A stretch of DNA of 64,000 nt from Flagellimonas eckloniae (GCF_001413955.1 NZ_LCTZ01000002.1:3637501-3701500), one strand, 5' to 3'. Counted from the stretch's first letter, positions 1 through 11,217 are shown. Program-made: numbers and translations. The notes: generated from the sequence alone by a model not told the origin.

Positions 1-1314
1 GACCATATTGAAGTTGCTCATGCTGGTTTTGCGGGATTGATGGCAAAAACAGACCCGGATTGCAATAATTCTGATACTTGGAGGATTAATGGTTTTGTAA
101 TGAAAAATTTAAATATTCATCATAATTATATTCATAATACCCATGGAGAAGGTATTTATATTGGTTTTACATTGGGGTATAAGTTGGACTCTGGACGTAA
201 CTGTAATGGCACAGAGGTTTATGGACATTGGCTTGAAAATGTAGATATACATAATAACATAGTTGAAGATACCGGTTGGGATGCTATTCAACTGAATTTG
301 GCACATATAAATAGCAAGGTAAGAGATAATATTATTTATGATTATGGAACACGTGGTAATTGGGGGCAGGCCTTTGCTATGAGTTTGGGAGGTGGAGCTT
401 ATGAAGTTTATAATAATCATGTGGTTAATGGTCCTTTGGAAAAAGGATGGGGAATGCAAATAATTAATGGTAAAAGTGGAACAAAGGTTTATAATAATGT
501 ATTTGTAAAACCTAAAATGCATGGAATATTTCTTCACAATCGGCATGAATTTGAAGATTTAAATGAAGGCTACTATGTGGCCAATAATACTATAGTGGAG
601 CCGGAAAGAGCAGGGGTACATTATAATACAACTGTTTTACATCCTGTTGATCCGGCTGATTTATATAGGAATCAAAGTGAGGTTCCATCCTATTTTGTAA
701 ATAATTTGGTGGTTGATCCTGGATATGATTTTGAGGGAGGAAATACTTGGAAGCAAAATCAAGAAAGCTACTTTGATTTTAATGAACGGGATACAAGGGA
801 TAGTTTGTTAACCAATATCTATTCAAATATTATGACTCGTCAAATAGATACTTTAGGATTGACGGATGTTTTGAACAATGATTTTAGCCCTTCTTCTTCA
901 AGCTCAGATGTTGTGGATGTTGGATCTGATGTCGCGTCTTGGGGTATAACTTTTGATATGGGCAATGCATCACGGCCCTCGGGAAGCGGTTTTGATGTGG
1001 GAGCATACGAATTTCAATCAAGTACTCCCCTGAAGATTCAACTCCCTGATGACATTGAACTTTTTGATGTGCTTTCTGAGAAGCAAGTTCAAACTTTATT
1101 TTATCCCAATCCCACAAGTTCTACTTTTCGATTGGAGAACGCGAATTATAAAGATGTAACTATCCAATTAATAAATATGGAGGGAAGAGTGATCCATTCA
1201 AGTAAGTATAAGATGGGAACTTCTATTAATGTTGAAGAATATACTGCGGGGCTATATTTTCTGAGGATTATTGCAGCTGATAAAACGGAAGTGCACCGTT
1301 TGGTAATTAGATAA
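1..1314 (+). CDS. Secreted right-handed beta-helix repeat protein with T9SS sorting domain (5' end outside window)
   Basis: The frame is open from base 1, so the true start lies upstream; the first in-window ATG at 37 is internal. The visible part has repeated short beta-strand units rich in N, I and H (HNYIHNT, HNNIVEDTG, RDNIIYDYG, VYNNVFV), the pattern of right-handed parallel beta-helix proteins, a fold used by polysaccharide lyases and many surface proteins. The last 75 or so residues look like a type A T9SS C-terminal sorting domain: FYPNPTSS, then INMEGRVI, then GLYFLR and a terminal HRLVIR. The protein is therefore expected to be exported to the cell surface or released by the type IX system. 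A catalytic role, such as polysaccharide lyase, cannot be judged without the N-terminal part. An intrinsic terminator follows directly. Confidence 0.85.
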   Translation, partial: DHIEVAHAGFAGLMAKTDPDCNNSDTWRINGFVMKNLNIHHNYIHNTHGEGIYIGFTLGYKLDSGRNCNGTEVYGHWLENVDIHNNIVEDTGWDAIQLNLAHINSKVRDNIIYDYGTRGNWGQAFAMSLGGGAYEVYNNHVVNGPLEKGWGMQIINGKSGTKVYNNVFVKPKMHGIFLHNRHEFEDLNEGYYVANNTIVEPERAGVHYNTTVLHPVDPADLYRNQSEVPSYFVNNLVVDPGYDFEGGNTWKQNQESYFDFNERDTRDSLLTNIYSNIMTRQIDTLGLTDVLNNDFSPSSSSSDVVDVGSDVASWGITFDMGNASRPSGSGFDVGAYEFQSSTPLKIQLPDDIELFDVLSEKQVQTLFYPNPTSSTFRLENANYKDVTIQLINMEGRVIHSSKYKMGTSINVEEYTAGLYFLRIIAADKTEVHRLVIR

Positions 1315-1322
1315 TAAAAAGC

Positions 1323-1356
1323 AAAACTCCCCAAAAAAATTCTTTGGGGAGTTTTT
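1323..1356. terminator. Bidirectional intrinsic terminator between convergent genes
   Basis: Perfect 13-bp stem AAAACTCCCCAAA (1323-1335) / TTTGGGGAGTTTT (1343-1355), with A and T tracts on both sides. It lies between the convergent beta-helix gene and gltD and can serve both strands. Confidence 0.85.
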
Positions 1357-1384
1357 ATAAAGGGTTTGGTTGGGTATTTAAATT

Positions 1385-2851
1385 TTAAACTCTAGGTAAA
1401 TCACCATCACCCTTTAATGGTAAGTTTGATTTTCCCATTAAAAAGCTGTCTACATGATAAGCAGCCTCTCTTCCTTCAGATATGGCCCAAACTATTAGGG
1501 ATTGACCTCTTCTTTGGTCTCCTGCAACGAAAACCCCTGGAATATTGGTTTTATAATCCTTGATAGAGGCATTAATGTTGGTTCTGGCATCCATTTGCAG
1601 CCCTAACTGATCTGCTATTGTAGTTTCGGAACCTGTGAATCCAAGTGCAAGAAGGGCCAAATTGCATTCCCATTCTTTTTCTGACCCTTTTACTTCTTTA
1701 AGAACGGGACGTTGTCCAGGCTTCTTTTCCCAATATACTTCAGCTGTAACTAAACCTTTTAAATTACCTTTCTCGTCACCTACAAATTTTTTAGTGGAGA
1801 TACTAAAAACACGTTCGGCTCCTTCTTTATGTGACGAACTGGTTCTCAGTCGCATTGGCCAGAAGGGCCATGGTTGGCCTTCAGGTCTTTGGGTGGTTGA
1901 CTTTGGCATGATTTCAAAATTGGTGACGGAAACTGCGCCGTGGCGTATGGAAGTTCCAATACAATCTGACCCCGTATCACCTCCACCAATAACAATTACT
2001 CTTTTCCCTTTGGCGGAAAGCTCTTCACCTTCATACGGAATACCATCTACTTTTCTATTGTTTTGAGGAAGAAAATCCATTGCCTGCACAACACCCTTTA
2101 AATCTGAACCAGGTATTGGAAGGTTTCTTCTAACGGTTGCACCACCACAAAGCACTATGGCGTCATACTCTTTTTGAAGTTCATCGGCTTTGATATGAAC
2201 ACCTACATGGACACCAGTCTTAAAAATGATACCTTCTTTGCCCATTACTTCAAGGCGCCTATCAATTACGTTTTTTTCCATTTTAAAATCAGGAATGCCA
2301 TAACGAAGCAAACCGCCGATTTTTTCATCTCGCTCAAGAAGTGTAACCGTATGTCCAGCTCTATTCAGTTGTTGTGCAGCGGCAAGCCCTGCCGGTCCTG
2401 AGCCTACAACAACAACCTTTTTGCCGGTTCTTTTTATAGGAGGTTCTGGTTTTATCCAGCCATTTTTAAAGGCAGTTTCGACTATATTTTTCTCTATGTT
2501 TTCAATGGAGACAGGGTCTTCATTAATTCCAAGGACACAAGCTTCCTCGCATGGTGCAGGACACAATCTTCCAGTAAATTCTGGAAAGTTATTGGTAGAA
2601 TGTAAAATCTTTGTGGCCTTTTCCCACTTTCCCTGGTAAACGGCATCATTAAAATCAGGAATAAGATTGCCCAAGGGACAACCGCTATGACAAAACGGAA
2701 TACCGCAATCCATACAACGGGCACCTTGATTTTTTAATTCACTTTCCTTTAAAGGAACCGTAAATTCCTTATAGTTTTTGATTCTTTCTTCAACAGGTTC
2801 GTAAGCTTCAATTTTCCTGTCAAACTTCATAAATCCAGTCGTCTTTCCCAT
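1385..2851 (-). CDS. gltD: Glutamate synthase (NADPH) small subunit
   Basis: Beta subunit (488 aa) of NADPH-dependent glutamate synthase. It passes electrons from NADPH through FAD and Fe-S clusters to the large subunit, in cytoplasmic ammonia assimilation with glutamine synthetase. The N-terminal part has two cysteine clusters typical of the family (CMDCGIPFCHSGCP near residue 46 and CPAPCEEAC near residue 97). An FAD-binding GSGPAGLAAA motif follows near residue 150, an NAD(P)-binding GGGDTGSDC motif near 290, and a C-terminal GDQRRGQSLIVWAISEGR segment that contacts FAD. Length is normal. The start MGKTTGFM fits family members and sits 8 nt after the gltB stop, so gltB-gltD form one transcript. 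Confidence 0.97.
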   Translation of the reverse strand: MGKTTGFMKFDRKIEAYEPVEERIKNYKEFTVPLKESELKNQGARCMDCGIPFCHSGCPLGNLIPDFNDAVYQGKWEKATKILHSTNNFPEFTGRLCPAPCEEACVLGINEDPVSIENIEKNIVETAFKNGWIKPEPPIKRTGKKVVVVGSGPAGLAAAQQLNRAGHTVTLLERDEKIGGLLRYGIPDFKMEKNVIDRRLEVMGKEGIIFKTGVHVGVHIKADELQKEYDAIVLCGGATVRRNLPIPGSDLKGVVQAMDFLPQNNRKVDGIPYEGEELSAKGKRVIVIGGGDTGSDCIGTSIRHGAVSVTNFEIMPKSTTQRPEGQPWPFWPMRLRTSSSHKEGAERVFSISTKKFVGDEKGNLKGLVTAEVYWEKKPGQRPVLKEVKGSEKEWECNLALLALGFTGSETTIADQLGLQMDARTNINASIKDYKTNIPGVFVAGDQRRGQSLIVWAISEGREAAYHVDSFLMGKSNLPLKGDGDLPRV

Positions 2852-2859
2852 GGCTCAAA

Positions 2860-5800
2860 TTATAAGGTTTGTAGTTTTTCTTTTTCCAATCGTATTAATG
2901 CTTGTCTATATTCTTCAGGGAATACCTTTATAAATTTGGGCAGGCATTCTTCCCAATTTTCAAGAATATCTTGCGCTAATGGACTTAAGGTTGCATTATA
3001 GTGGTTTTCAATAAGTTCTTTTAACTGCTTGATATCAGTGTCCTCTTCCACAGGAAGCAAATTCAGCGTTTCGCCGTTACATCTTTTTTCAAAAGAATTG
3101 TCTTTATCAAACACATAGGCAATTCCACCACTCATACCAGCACCAAAGTTTCTTCCAACAGCTCCCAGAATTACAGCGATTCCTCCTGTCATATACTCAC
3201 AACCATGATCACCAATTCCTTCCACTACAGCTTTGGCCCCAGAATTTCTGACACAGAAACGTTCTCCGGCTTTACCATTTATATAGGCTTCTCCGGATGT
3301 TGCACCATAAAGGGTAACATTCCCAGTAATGATATTTTCTTCTGGTTTTAGCGTTGATTTATAAGGTACTTTAATAATCAATTTGGCACCAGATAGTCCT
3401 TTGCCCAGGTAATCGTTAGTATTTCCATTGACTACCATGGTAAGTCCTTTAGTTGCAAAAGCGCCAAAACTTTGTCCGGCTGAACCTGTAAAATTCAGTT
3501 TCAATGTGTTATCCGGTAAACCATCAGCACCATAAATTTTTGATATTTCATTGCTGATGATGGCTCCAACTGCTCGATCTGTATTATAGATCGGGAAATC
3601 CAAAGAAATCTTTTCCTTTCTAAACAAAGCAGGATGAGCCTGGGTTATAATATCAAACTCAATGGATTTTTCAATGTTATGAACCTGTTTTTCGGTATTG
3701 TAAAATTTGGTTCCTTCAGGGACATCAACTTGATATAGAATTGGACTCAAATCAATACCGGCGGCTTTGTAATGCTGAATGGCTTTTTTTCTATCCAATT
3801 TTTGAACTTGACCAACCATTTCATCAATAGTCCTGAAACCAAGTTTCGCCATAATTTCGCGCAATTCTTCCGCAACAAAGTACATGTAATTGACCACATG
3901 CTCCGGTTTACCTTTGAATTTTTTGCGAAGTTCCGGATTTTGGGTCGCGATACCTACAGGGCATGTATTTAGATGGCAAACCCGCATCATTATACACCCA
4001 GATGCAACCAAGGGTGCCGTGGCAAAGCCAAATTCTTCTGCACCTAATAGACAGGCTATAGCTACATCCCTTCCTGTTTTTAACTGTCCGTCACATTCAA
4101 GGACTATTCTATTTCTTAGGTCGTTTAAGACCAGCGTTTGTTGAGCTTCTGCAATACCGAGTTCCCATGGAAGTCCGGCATGTTTTAATGATGTTAGAGG
4201 TGATGCACCTGTACCTCCATCAAATCCAGATATCAAAACAACATCTGCCTTTGCTTTGGAAACCCCTGCGGCGACTGTACCTACACCAACTTCGGATACT
4301 AGTTTAACATTGACTCTAGCGTCTCTATTTGCTGACTTTAAATCATAAATTAATTGTGATAAATCCTCAATAGAATAAATATCATGATGCGGTGGCGGTG
4401 AAATTAAACCAACATAAGGTGTTGAATTCCGCGTTTTGGCAATGGCTGGATTCACTTTTGGGCCAGGTAATTGTCCACCTTCACCAGGTTTAGCCCCTTG
4501 GGCCATTTTTATTTGGATTTCCTTTGCATTGGTTAGGTAATCCGAAGTGACTCCAAATCTACCTGAAGCTACTTGTTTGATTGCACTGTTTTTCCAATCT
4601 CCAGTTTTGTTTTTGTAAAAACGTGTAGCATCTTCTCCACCTTCACCTGAATTACTTTTTCCTCCGATTCGGTTCATTGCAATCGCAAGATTTTCATGGG
4701 CCTCCTTACTTATACTTCCATAAGACATGGCACCGGTCTTGAATCTTTTTACGATTTCAGTCCATGGCTCTACTTCTTCAATTGGAATAGGGTCATAGTT
4801 CGAAAACTCAAACAGCCCACGAATGGTCATGAGGTTTTTAGATTGCTCATTCACCAATTTGGAATATTCCTTATAAGTATCTGGCTCGTTATTTCGTACA
4901 GATTTTTGAAGTTTTGCAATACTTAATGGATTGAACATATGTTTTTCACCATCTCTTCTCCAACGGTACTCTCCGCCAATTTCAATATCAAGATTGGCAG
5001 CCAATACTTGATTTTTAAATGCTTTTTGATGGCGTTTTGCTATTTCCTTTTCAATTTCATACAAACCTATTCCTTGAATACGAGTTGGTGTATTGGGGAA
5101 GTATTTGTCTACCACTTTTGTGTTTATTCCAATACATTCGAACAATTGTGAGCCTCGGTAAGAATTTAAGGTTGAAATTCCAATTTTGTTCATCACTTTC
5201 AATATGCCTTTTCCAATGGCCTTGTTATAATTCTTTATGGCCTCATCAAAAGTGTATTCTGTAATGTCATTTTCTTTAATTTGCTCACCAATAATTTCAT
5301 TTACTAAATAGGGATTGATCGCACTTGCCCCAAAACCAAACAATAGGGCAAAATGATGCACTTCTCTAGGTTCTGCGGATTCAATAATTATACTCAAATT
5401 GGAGCGTTTGCCCAACCTGGCGAGTCCGCTATTTACATAAGAACATGCCAATAAAGCTGGTATTGCCGCCATTTCTGTACTAATCATCCTATCTGATAGA
5501 ATAATAATGTTAGCCCCTTCATCAATAGCAGCTGAAGCTTGATCTAAAATGGAATCTAAAGCTTCTTCCAATCCATTATGCCCCCGTGAAATTTCATAAA
5601 GTGTGGAAATGGCGACAACTTTATAATCTGGACTGGCATCGTAGTTTTTTATTTTATCCAGATCTTCTTTTGAGATTACGGGATTCTGAATTTTCAGTTT
5701 TCTACAATGGAGTTCTGATATTTCAAAAATATTTTGATCGCTACCCAGTGTTAAACTAATATCTGTAATCAATTCTTCACGAATACCATCTAAAGGTGGA

Positions 5801-7365
5801 TTGGTAACCTGGGCAAACAATTGCTTGAAATAGTTGTAAATTAACTGTGGACGCTCAGACAAAACGGCTATGGGTGTGTCTGAACCCATAGAACCGATTG
5901 GCTCCTTACCACTTTTTGCCATGGGAAGAATAATAGTGTTTATGTCTTCACGTGTATAGCCAAAAGCAGCTCTTCTGGTTTCTAAAGGAAATTCACCAAA
6001 AAAGACAGGGCAATCATTATAAGGGATGTCTTTTAGGTGGACCAAGTTATTTTTCAACCATTTTTTGTAGGGATGCTTTTTAGCAATGGCTTCCTTAACT
6101 TCTTCGTCATTAATAATTCGGCCTTCTTCCATGTTCACCAAGAACATTTTTCCAGGCTCCAGACGTCCATGGAATTCAATATCCTCTGGTTCAAGCTCAA
6201 CGACCCCGGTTTCTGAGGACATGATAACATATCCCTTTTTGGTAACGGAATATCTAGATGGACGGAGTCCGTTTCTATCCAGAACAGCTCCAATGTAATT
6301 ACCATCTGTAAATGGAATCGAGGCAGGGCCATCCCAAGGCTCCATTACACAAGAATTGTATTCATAAAAAGCTCTTTTTGATTCGGACATTTCAGTATTT
6401 TTTTCCCAAGCTTCAGGAACCAACATCATCATTACTTCTGGCAGAGAACGACCGGTCATTAACAATAGCTCCACAACCATATCCATACTTGCAGAATCTG
6501 ATTTTCTTGGCAGTACAACTGGAAGAATTTTTTTGATGTCTTCGCCAAACCAATCACTTTGCAGTAATTCTTCACGCGATTTCATGCGCGCTACATTTCC
6601 TCTTAATGTATTTATTTCTCCATTATGGCACATGTAACGGAAGGGTTGTGCCAAATCCCAAGTTGGAAATGTATTGGTTGAAAAACGTTGATGTACCAAA
6701 GCCAAACGAGTGACCACTCTGGGATCTAGAAGGTCTTCATAGTATCTACTTATATCATGAGGAACCAAGAGTCCTTTAAAAATGATGATTTTAGTGGATA
6801 GACTGGGTAAATAAAAGAACTGACTTTGAGAAAGTTTACTCTCTATAATCGTGTGTTCAGTTATTTTTCTGGCTATGAAAAGCTTAAGGTTGAATTGAAA
6901 CGTATCCAAAGCATCACCTTTCCCAATGAAAACTTGTTTTACGAAAGGCTCTGTTTCTGCAGCAATCCTTCCGGGAACAGATCTATTTACGGGGACATCA
7001 CGCCAGCCCAATAGTTGTAATCCCTGATTTTTTATATTTTCCTCAAGTGTTGCAATGCAGAAATCCCGTTGGTTTTCCTTTTGTGGTAAAAAAACATTGC
7101 TAACGGCATAATCGCCAGGTTTGGGTAAAGTAAACTTACATACTTCCGAAAAGAAATCATGTGGAATATCTATTAAGATCCCCGCTCCATCACCTGTCTT
7201 CCCATCAGAACTTACGGCACCTCTGTGTTCCAACTTATCTAATATCTCAAGTGCTTTGTGAATTATATCATTAGACTTCCTTCCTTTCAAACTACAGATA
7301 AACCCTGCGCCACAGTTGTCATGCTCAAATTCCGGTAGGTATAAACCCTGTTTTTCTAGCCTCAT
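2860..7365 (-). CDS. gltB: Glutamate synthase (NADPH) large subunit
   Basis: Alpha subunit (1501 aa), converting glutamine and 2-oxoglutarate to two glutamates. The N-terminal amidotransferase domain starts with a short propeptide; Cys18 in DNCGAGF should become the N-terminal nucleophile after cleavage. The central and FMN-binding synthase domains follow ([48 protein letters not shown]), then the 3Fe-4S ligands in [13 protein letters not shown], and a C-terminal glycine-rich beta-helix domain ([31 protein letters not shown]). The length is usual for the bacterial enzyme. It is the first gene of gltBD; the 323-bp region before it holds several inverted repeats. Confidence 0.97.
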   Translation of the reverse strand: MRLEKQGLYLPEFEHDNCGAGFICSLKGRKSNDIIHKALEILDKLEHRGAVSSDGKTGDGAGILIDIPHDFFSEVCKFTLPKPGDYAVSNVFLPQKENQRDFCIATLEENIKNQGLQLLGWRDVPVNRSVPGRIAAETEPFVKQVFIGKGDALDTFQFNLKLFIARKITEHTIIESKLSQSQFFYLPSLSTKIIIFKGLLVPHDISRYYEDLLDPRVVTRLALVHQRFSTNTFPTWDLAQPFRYMCHNGEINTLRGNVARMKSREELLQSDWFGEDIKKILPVVLPRKSDSASMDMVVELLLMTGRSLPEVMMMLVPEAWEKNTEMSESKRAFYEYNSCVMEPWDGPASIPFTDGNYIGAVLDRNGLRPSRYSVTKKGYVIMSSETGVVELEPEDIEFHGRLEPGKMFLVNMEEGRIINDEEVKEAIAKKHPYKKWLKNNLVHLKDIPYNDCPVFFGEFPLETRRAAFGYTREDINTIILPMAKSGKEPIGSMGSDTPIAVLSERPQLIYNYFKQLFAQVTNPPLDGIREELITDISLTLGSDQNIFEISELHCRKLKIQNPVISKEDLDKIKNYDASPDYKVVAISTLYEISRGHNGLEEALDSILDQASAAIDEGANIIILSDRMISTEMAAIPALLACSYVNSGLARLGKRSNLSIIIESAEPREVHHFALLFGFGASAINPYLVNEIIGEQIKENDITEYTFDEAIKNYNKAIGKGILKVMNKIGISTLNSYRGSQLFECIGINTKVVDKYFPNTPTRIQGIGLYEIEKEIAKRHQKAFKNQVLAANLDIEIGGEYRWRRDGEKHMFNPLSIAKLQKSVRNNEPDTYKEYSKLVNEQSKNLMTIRGLFEFSNYDPIPIEEVEPWTEIVKRFKTGAMSYGSISKEAHENLAIAMNRIGGKSNSGEGGEDATRFYKNKTGDWKNSAIKQVASGRFGVTSDYLTNAKEIQIKMAQGAKPGEGGQLPGPKVNPAIAKTRNSTPYVGLISPPPHHDIYSIEDLSQLIYDLKSANRDARVNVKLVSEVGVGTVAAGVSKAKADVVLISGFDGGTGASPLTSLKHAGLPWELGIAEAQQTLVLNDLRNRIVLECDGQLKTGRDVAIACLLGAEEFGFATAPLVASGCIMMRVCHLNTCPVGIATQNPELRKKFKGKPEHVVNYMYFVAEELREIMAKLGFRTIDEMVGQVQKLDRKKAIQHYKAAGIDLSPILYQVDVPEGTKFYNTEKQVHNIEKSIEFDIITQAHPALFRKEKISLDFPIYNTDRAVGAIISNEISKIYGADGLPDNTLKLNFTGSAGQSFGAFATKGLTMVVNGNTNDYLGKGLSGAKLIIKVPYKSTLKPEENIITGNVTLYGATSGEAYINGKAGERFCVRNSGAKAVVEGIGDHGCEYMTGGIAVILGAVGRNFGAGMSGGIAYVFDKDNSFEKRCNGETLNLLPVEEDTDIKQLKELIENHYNATLSPLAQDILENWEECLPKFIKVFPEEYRQALIRLEKEKLQTL

Positions 7366-7688
7366 TAGTATGGTATTTATTCAAAAATATCATTTTGAAT
7401 GAATAAACAACAAGGTTTTTAAATAATGTCAATTAATTCATCAACGTTTGTATTAATTCGTTAAAAAATGTTCAGAAACAGAATTTATACAATACTAAAT
7501 TATGATTACCATAAAATTAGAACAGGCAATTATGGGTACCCCTGTGTATTTAGGGGTAATCATTAATAAATAGTTAAATTTTATTTGAATGCACTCAAAA
7601 AGTAACGGTAGAGAGAAAAAATACGTTACTATTCGTTTGAAACCCTGATTAAATGACCGGGGTGTTGGAATTGCTAAATTAAAGTGTT
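7366..7688 (-). promoter_or_regulatory. gltB upstream region with overlapping dyads
   Basis: No gene seen in this 323-bp stretch. A possible -7 element for gltB (TATTTTTG on the minus strand) is at 7382-7389, with TTG at 7408-7410, but it would leave a leader of only about 10 nt. Further out are TACCCCT (7537-7543)/AGGGGTA (7552-7558), GATTACC (7504-7510)/GGTAATC (7555-7561), and AGTAACG (7601-7607)/CGTTACT (7624-7630). The first two cannot form together because they share GGTA. They may be operators or alternative RNA hairpins; no known riboswitch was recognised. Confidence 0.45.
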
Positions 7689-8831
7689 CTAGCTTTTTAA
7701 TATGCTTCTGGAGATTACAATCTTTTGAATCTCAGAAGTTCCCTCGTATATCTGTGTGATTTTAGCATCCCTCATAAATCTTTCCACATGGTAATCTTTC
7801 ACAAAACCATTGCCACCATGTATTTGAACTGCTTCCACGGCGGTCTCCATGGCAACTTCCGAGGCATAAAGTTTAGCCATTGCGCCAGAAAGTGTATAAT
7901 CGTCCCCATTATCTTTATCACAAGCGGCTTGATAGACCAGGTGGCGAGCCGCTTGAATTTTGGTATGCATATCAGCAAGCTTAAATGCAATAGCTTGATG
8001 ATTTGCTATTTCCGTACCAAAGGCTTTACGCTCTTTTGAATATTTTTTGGACAATTCATATGCACCTGCAGCTATTCCCAATGCCTGTGCCGCAATTCCA
8101 ATTCGGCCACCAGCAAGGGTTTTCATAGCGAACTTGAAGCCAAAACCATCTTCCCCAATGCGATTTTCTTTTGGAACTTTAACATCGTTAAATAATAAGG
8201 AGTGGGTATCGCTACCTCTAATGCCCAGTTTATTTTCCTTAGGACCTATTTCAAATCCTTCTGCTCCCTTTTCTACAATGAGCACATTAATGCCCTTGTG
8301 CCCCTTTTCAACATCAGTTTGGGCCACTACCAAATAGACTTCTGCTGCACTGCCATTTGTTATCCAATTTTTGGTGCCATTTAAGATATAGTGGTCTCCA
8401 TTATCGATTGCCGTGGTTTTTTGAGATGTAGCATCGCTTCCTGCTTCCGGTTCCGAAAGACAGAAGGCGCCTATAATTTCACCTGTGGACAAACGGGTCA
8501 GATATTTTTGTTTTTGTGCTTCAGTTCCATAAGTTTCCAACCCCCAACAGACCAAAGAATTATTTACGGATACCATTACAGAAGCGGAAGCATCAATTTT
8601 TGACAATTCCTCCATGGCCAAGACATAGGAAAGTGTATCCAATCCGCTACCGCCATATTTTTCATCTACCATCATTCCCATAAACCCTAACTCCCCCATT
8701 TTATTTAGAAGTTCTGTTGGGAATTTTTGGGCATCATCTCTTTCTATTACACCTGGTAACAACTCATTCTGGGCAAAATCTTTTGCCGCTTGCTTAATCA
8801 TTAATTGTTCTTCTGATAGCGTGAAATCCAT
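7689..8831 (-). CDS. Acyl-CoA dehydrogenase (short-chain type)
   Basis: FAD-dependent acyl-CoA dehydrogenase, 380 aa, catalysing alpha,beta-dehydrogenation of acyl-CoA and passing electrons to ETF. The sequence has the alpha-helical N-terminal domain (DFTLSEEQLMIKQAAKDFA), the family signature FCLSEPEAGSDA, and the C-terminal AVQIHGGNGFVKDYHVERF signature. IYEGTSEIQK carries the catalytic glutamate in the position used by short-chain/butyryl-CoA dehydrogenases. Substrate length cannot be fixed from sequence; branched-chain acyl-CoA is also possible. It has its own promoter-like element and is not clearly in an operon with gltBD. Confidence 0.93.
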   Translation of the reverse strand: MDFTLSEEQLMIKQAAKDFAQNELLPGVIERDDAQKFPTELLNKMGELGFMGMMVDEKYGGSGLDTLSYVLAMEELSKIDASASVMVSVNNSLVCWGLETYGTEAQKQKYLTRLSTGEIIGAFCLSEPEAGSDATSQKTTAIDNGDHYILNGTKNWITNGSAAEVYLVVAQTDVEKGHKGINVLIVEKGAEGFEIGPKENKLGIRGSDTHSLLFNDVKVPKENRIGEDGFGFKFAMKTLAGGRIGIAAQALGIAAGAYELSKKYSKERKAFGTEIANHQAIAFKLADMHTKIQAARHLVYQAACDKDNGDDYTLSGAMAKLYASEVAMETAVEAVQIHGGNGFVKDYHVERFMRDAKITQIYEGTSEIQKIVISRSILKS

Positions 8832-8860
8832 AAAATTGGGAAATAAATAAAAATAGTATG

Positions 8861-8868
8861 CAAATATA
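8861..8868 (-). promoter_or_regulatory. Putative -7 element of the acyl-CoA dehydrogenase gene
   Basis: The minus strand reads TATATTTG, an exact match to the Bacteroidota TAnnTTTG element, 30 nt before the start codon. No clear TTG -33 partner was found. Confidence 0.45.
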
Positions 8869-9071
8869 ACTTTTAGATGACTGATTATGAACGAATGACT
8901 GAAATAAATGAGAATAGTTTAAAGTTAATTTATGGATTTGAGAGAAGAGCCAATACTAATTTTTAATTATTTTTCTACGACTAAGATTATGTGGGAAAAC
9001 TCATTTTGAATATCTTTAGCGTAATAGATTATTTCTTTGAAAACGCATAAAACTAAATAAACCAACTGAAC

Positions 9072-10457
9072 ATGGAAACCATTCTCATTGCCATATTTGT
9101 TATTGGATATCTCGCAATTACCTTAGAACATAACTTAAAGATAGATAAGCTGATACCTGCATTGGCTATGATGGCAACTCTTTGGGCTATGATGGCATTT
9201 GGGATTGATGGATTCACTACTTGGTTCGATTCCGGAAAACATGCCTTAATGGAAGGTTTTTCTGCTCTGGGGCATGAAGACAAAATGCATGTGCTTGAAG
9301 AAACATTGTTACATCATTTGGGAAAGACCTCAGAAATTTTGGTTTTTCTTTTGGGAGCAATGACCATTGTTGAGATTATTGATTATTTTGATGGTTTTGC
9401 TACCATTAAATCGTTTGTAAAAACTAGAAGTAAAAGGAGGATACTTTGGATTTTTGCTTTTTTGGCGTTCATTCTTTCCGCCATTATCGATAACCTTACC
9501 GCAACTATTGTATTAATATCTATCCTTCAGAAAATAGTTAGGGAGAGAAATGATAGATTGTGGTATGCGGGTCTAATTATTATTGCAGCCAATGCTGGAG
9601 GAGCATGGTCTCCAATTGGGGATGTTACAACAACAATGCTATGGATAGGTAATAAAGTATCTACAGGTAAGTTAATTGGCTATTTATTGTTACCATCATT
9701 AGTATGTATGCTTGTACCAACATTTATTGCATCTTTTTTACCGGCATTCAAAGGGAATATCGACGTTGAAGAAGGGGAGTCAACAAAAACAAAATTTGGA
9801 GCCACAATGTTGTATTTAGGTCTGGGAGCCATTGTTTTTGTACCCATATTCAAAACAGTGACCCATTTGCCACCTTATGTAGGTATGATGTTGTCCTTGG
9901 CTGTAGTTGCTACATTTGCTGAGATATATAGTAATTCCAAAATAGCAATTTCATCTGTGGATTTAGAGAGCGATGCGGAATCACACCACAGCCCTGTTCA
10001 CAGTGCACTGACAAAGATTGAGTTGCCAAGTATTCTATTTTTCTTGGGAATTTTAATGGCCGTAGCTGCTTTAGAGTCCTTAGGATTATTATTCAATTTT
10101 GCAGAAGGATTAAAACAAGGAATTGGATTATTGGGTACCGAACTTCCTGGAACCGAAATTTCGGATTTGGTGGTTATTATCCTTGGGGTTGGTTCAGCTG
10201 TAATAGACAATGTACCTTTGGTAGCTGCAAGTTTGGGAATGTTCTCAGAGCCTTTAGACGATCCATTATGGCATTTTATTGCCTATTCAGCTGGAACTGG
10301 AGGAAGTATGCTTATTATTGGTTCTGCAGCAGGAGTTGTTGCCATGGGAATGGAAAAAATAGACTTTTTCTGGTATCTTAAGAAAATTGCTTGGCTTGCA
10401 GCCCTTGGATTTCTGGCAGGAGCCATTTGCTTTGTTGTAATGCGATATTTCTTTTAG
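9072..10457 (+). CDS. nhaD: Na+/H+ antiporter, NhaD type
   Basis: Inner-membrane sodium/proton antiporter, 461 aa, expected to expel Na+ at the cost of the proton gradient; such antiporters are common in marine flavobacteria. The protein is very hydrophobic with about 11-13 membrane segments. It carries features of the ion transporter superfamily: two inverted repeats each with a conserved polar break in a membrane helix (SAIIDNLTATIV near residue 136 and GSAVIDNVPLVAASL near residue 375), followed by glycine-rich hairpins (GGAWSPIGDVTTT; SAGTGGSMLIIGSAAG). A soluble loop around residues 235-310 separates the halves. ATG at 9072 is the only good start. The exbB-like gene follows after 58 nt. 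Confidence 0.92.
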   Translation: METILIAIFVIGYLAITLEHNLKIDKLIPALAMMATLWAMMAFGIDGFTTWFDSGKHALMEGFSALGHEDKMHVLEETLLHHLGKTSEILVFLLGAMTIVEIIDYFDGFATIKSFVKTRSKRRILWIFAFLAFILSAIIDNLTATIVLISILQKIVRERNDRLWYAGLIIIAANAGGAWSPIGDVTTTMLWIGNKVSTGKLIGYLLLPSLVCMLVPTFIASFLPAFKGNIDVEEGESTKTKFGATMLYLGLGAIVFVPIFKTVTHLPPYVGMMLSLAVVATFAEIYSNSKIAISSVDLESDAESHHSPVHSALTKIELPSILFFLGILMAVAALESLGLLFNFAEGLKQGIGLLGTELPGTEISDLVVIILGVGSAVIDNVPLVAASLGMFSEPLDDPLWHFIAYSAGTGGSMLIIGSAAGVVAMGMEKIDFFWYLKKIAWLAALGFLAGAICFVVMRYFF

Positions 10458-10515
10458 AAAAATACTTTAGCTCAAAAATCTCCGTTATTATTGCAACTTA
10501 AATTGGGGATTTTAT

Positions 10516-11208
10516 ATGATTACTTTTCAAGATTTGGAAGAAGGGGCTGAGATGGGTGCATCTATTTCAGAAGAAAAAACCCTTTCTGTTATTGACTTAA
10601 TTGTTAATGGAGGAACAGGAAGTATAATAATTATTACAGTACTTTTTGTGCTTCTTTTTGTAGCGCTCTACATCTATTTTGAGCGAATTTTTGCTATTAA
10701 AGCAGCTTCAAAAATTGACAAAAATTTTATGAACCAGATTCGTGACCATGTCATGAATGGTAAGTTGGAAGCTGCAAAACTTCTATGTGCACAAACTGAC
10801 TCACCTGTTGCCAGATTAACGGAAAAAGGGGTGTCCAGAATTGGAAAACCTTTGGATGACATTAATACTGCTATCGAGAATGCAGGCACACTTGAAGTGT
10901 ACAAACTCGAAAAAAATGTAAGTGTTTTAGCTACTGTTGCAGGTGCTGCTCCCATGATTGGTTTCTTAGGAACCGTAATTGGTATGATTTTGGCATTCCA
11001 TGAAATGGCAAGTAGCGGTGGACAAGCAGAAATGGGTTCATTGGCTTCAGGTATTTACACGGCCATGACCACTACGGTTGCAGGTCTTGTGGTTGGTATT
11101 ATTGCCTATATAGGATATAATCACTTGGTGAACAGAACTGATAAAGTAGTGCATAAAATGGAGGCCAATGCGGTTGAATTTTTGGATTTATTGAATGAAC
11201 CTATTTAG
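10516..11208 (+). CDS. exbB: MotA/TolQ/ExbB proton channel family protein
   Basis: Proton-channel subunit (230 aa) that with ExbD uses the proton motive force to energise a TonB-type protein. Three membrane segments are visible, near residues 34-56, 137-160 and 180-203. The conserved channel segment includes GAAPMIGFLGTVIGMI and YTAMTTTVAGLVVGIIAY. A second ATG at 10552 (MGASISEE), preceded by GAAGGGG, is an equally plausible start and would shorten the protein by 12 residues. It begins a tight set exbB-exbD-tonB-like-folC. TolQ is an alternative label, but the TonB-like partner favours ExbB. Confidence 0.92.
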   Translation: MITFQDLEEGAEMGASISEEKTLSVIDLIVNGGTGSIIIITVLFVLLFVALYIYFERIFAIKAASKIDKNFMNQIRDHVMNGKLEAAKLLCAQTDSPVARLTEKGVSRIGKPLDDINTAIENAGTLEVYKLEKNVSVLATVAGAAPMIGFLGTVIGMILAFHEMASSGGQAEMGSLASGIYTAMTTTVAGLVVGIIAYIGYNHLVNRTDKVVHKMEANAVEFLDLLNEPI

Positions 11209-11217
11209 AATTTCAGG

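Noticed and set aside
109..546. Antisense open frames opposite long genes, such as 109-546 and 17257-17562 on the minus strand
   Set aside because: They lie opposite well-supported genes, lack family features and reflect codon bias of the real gene.
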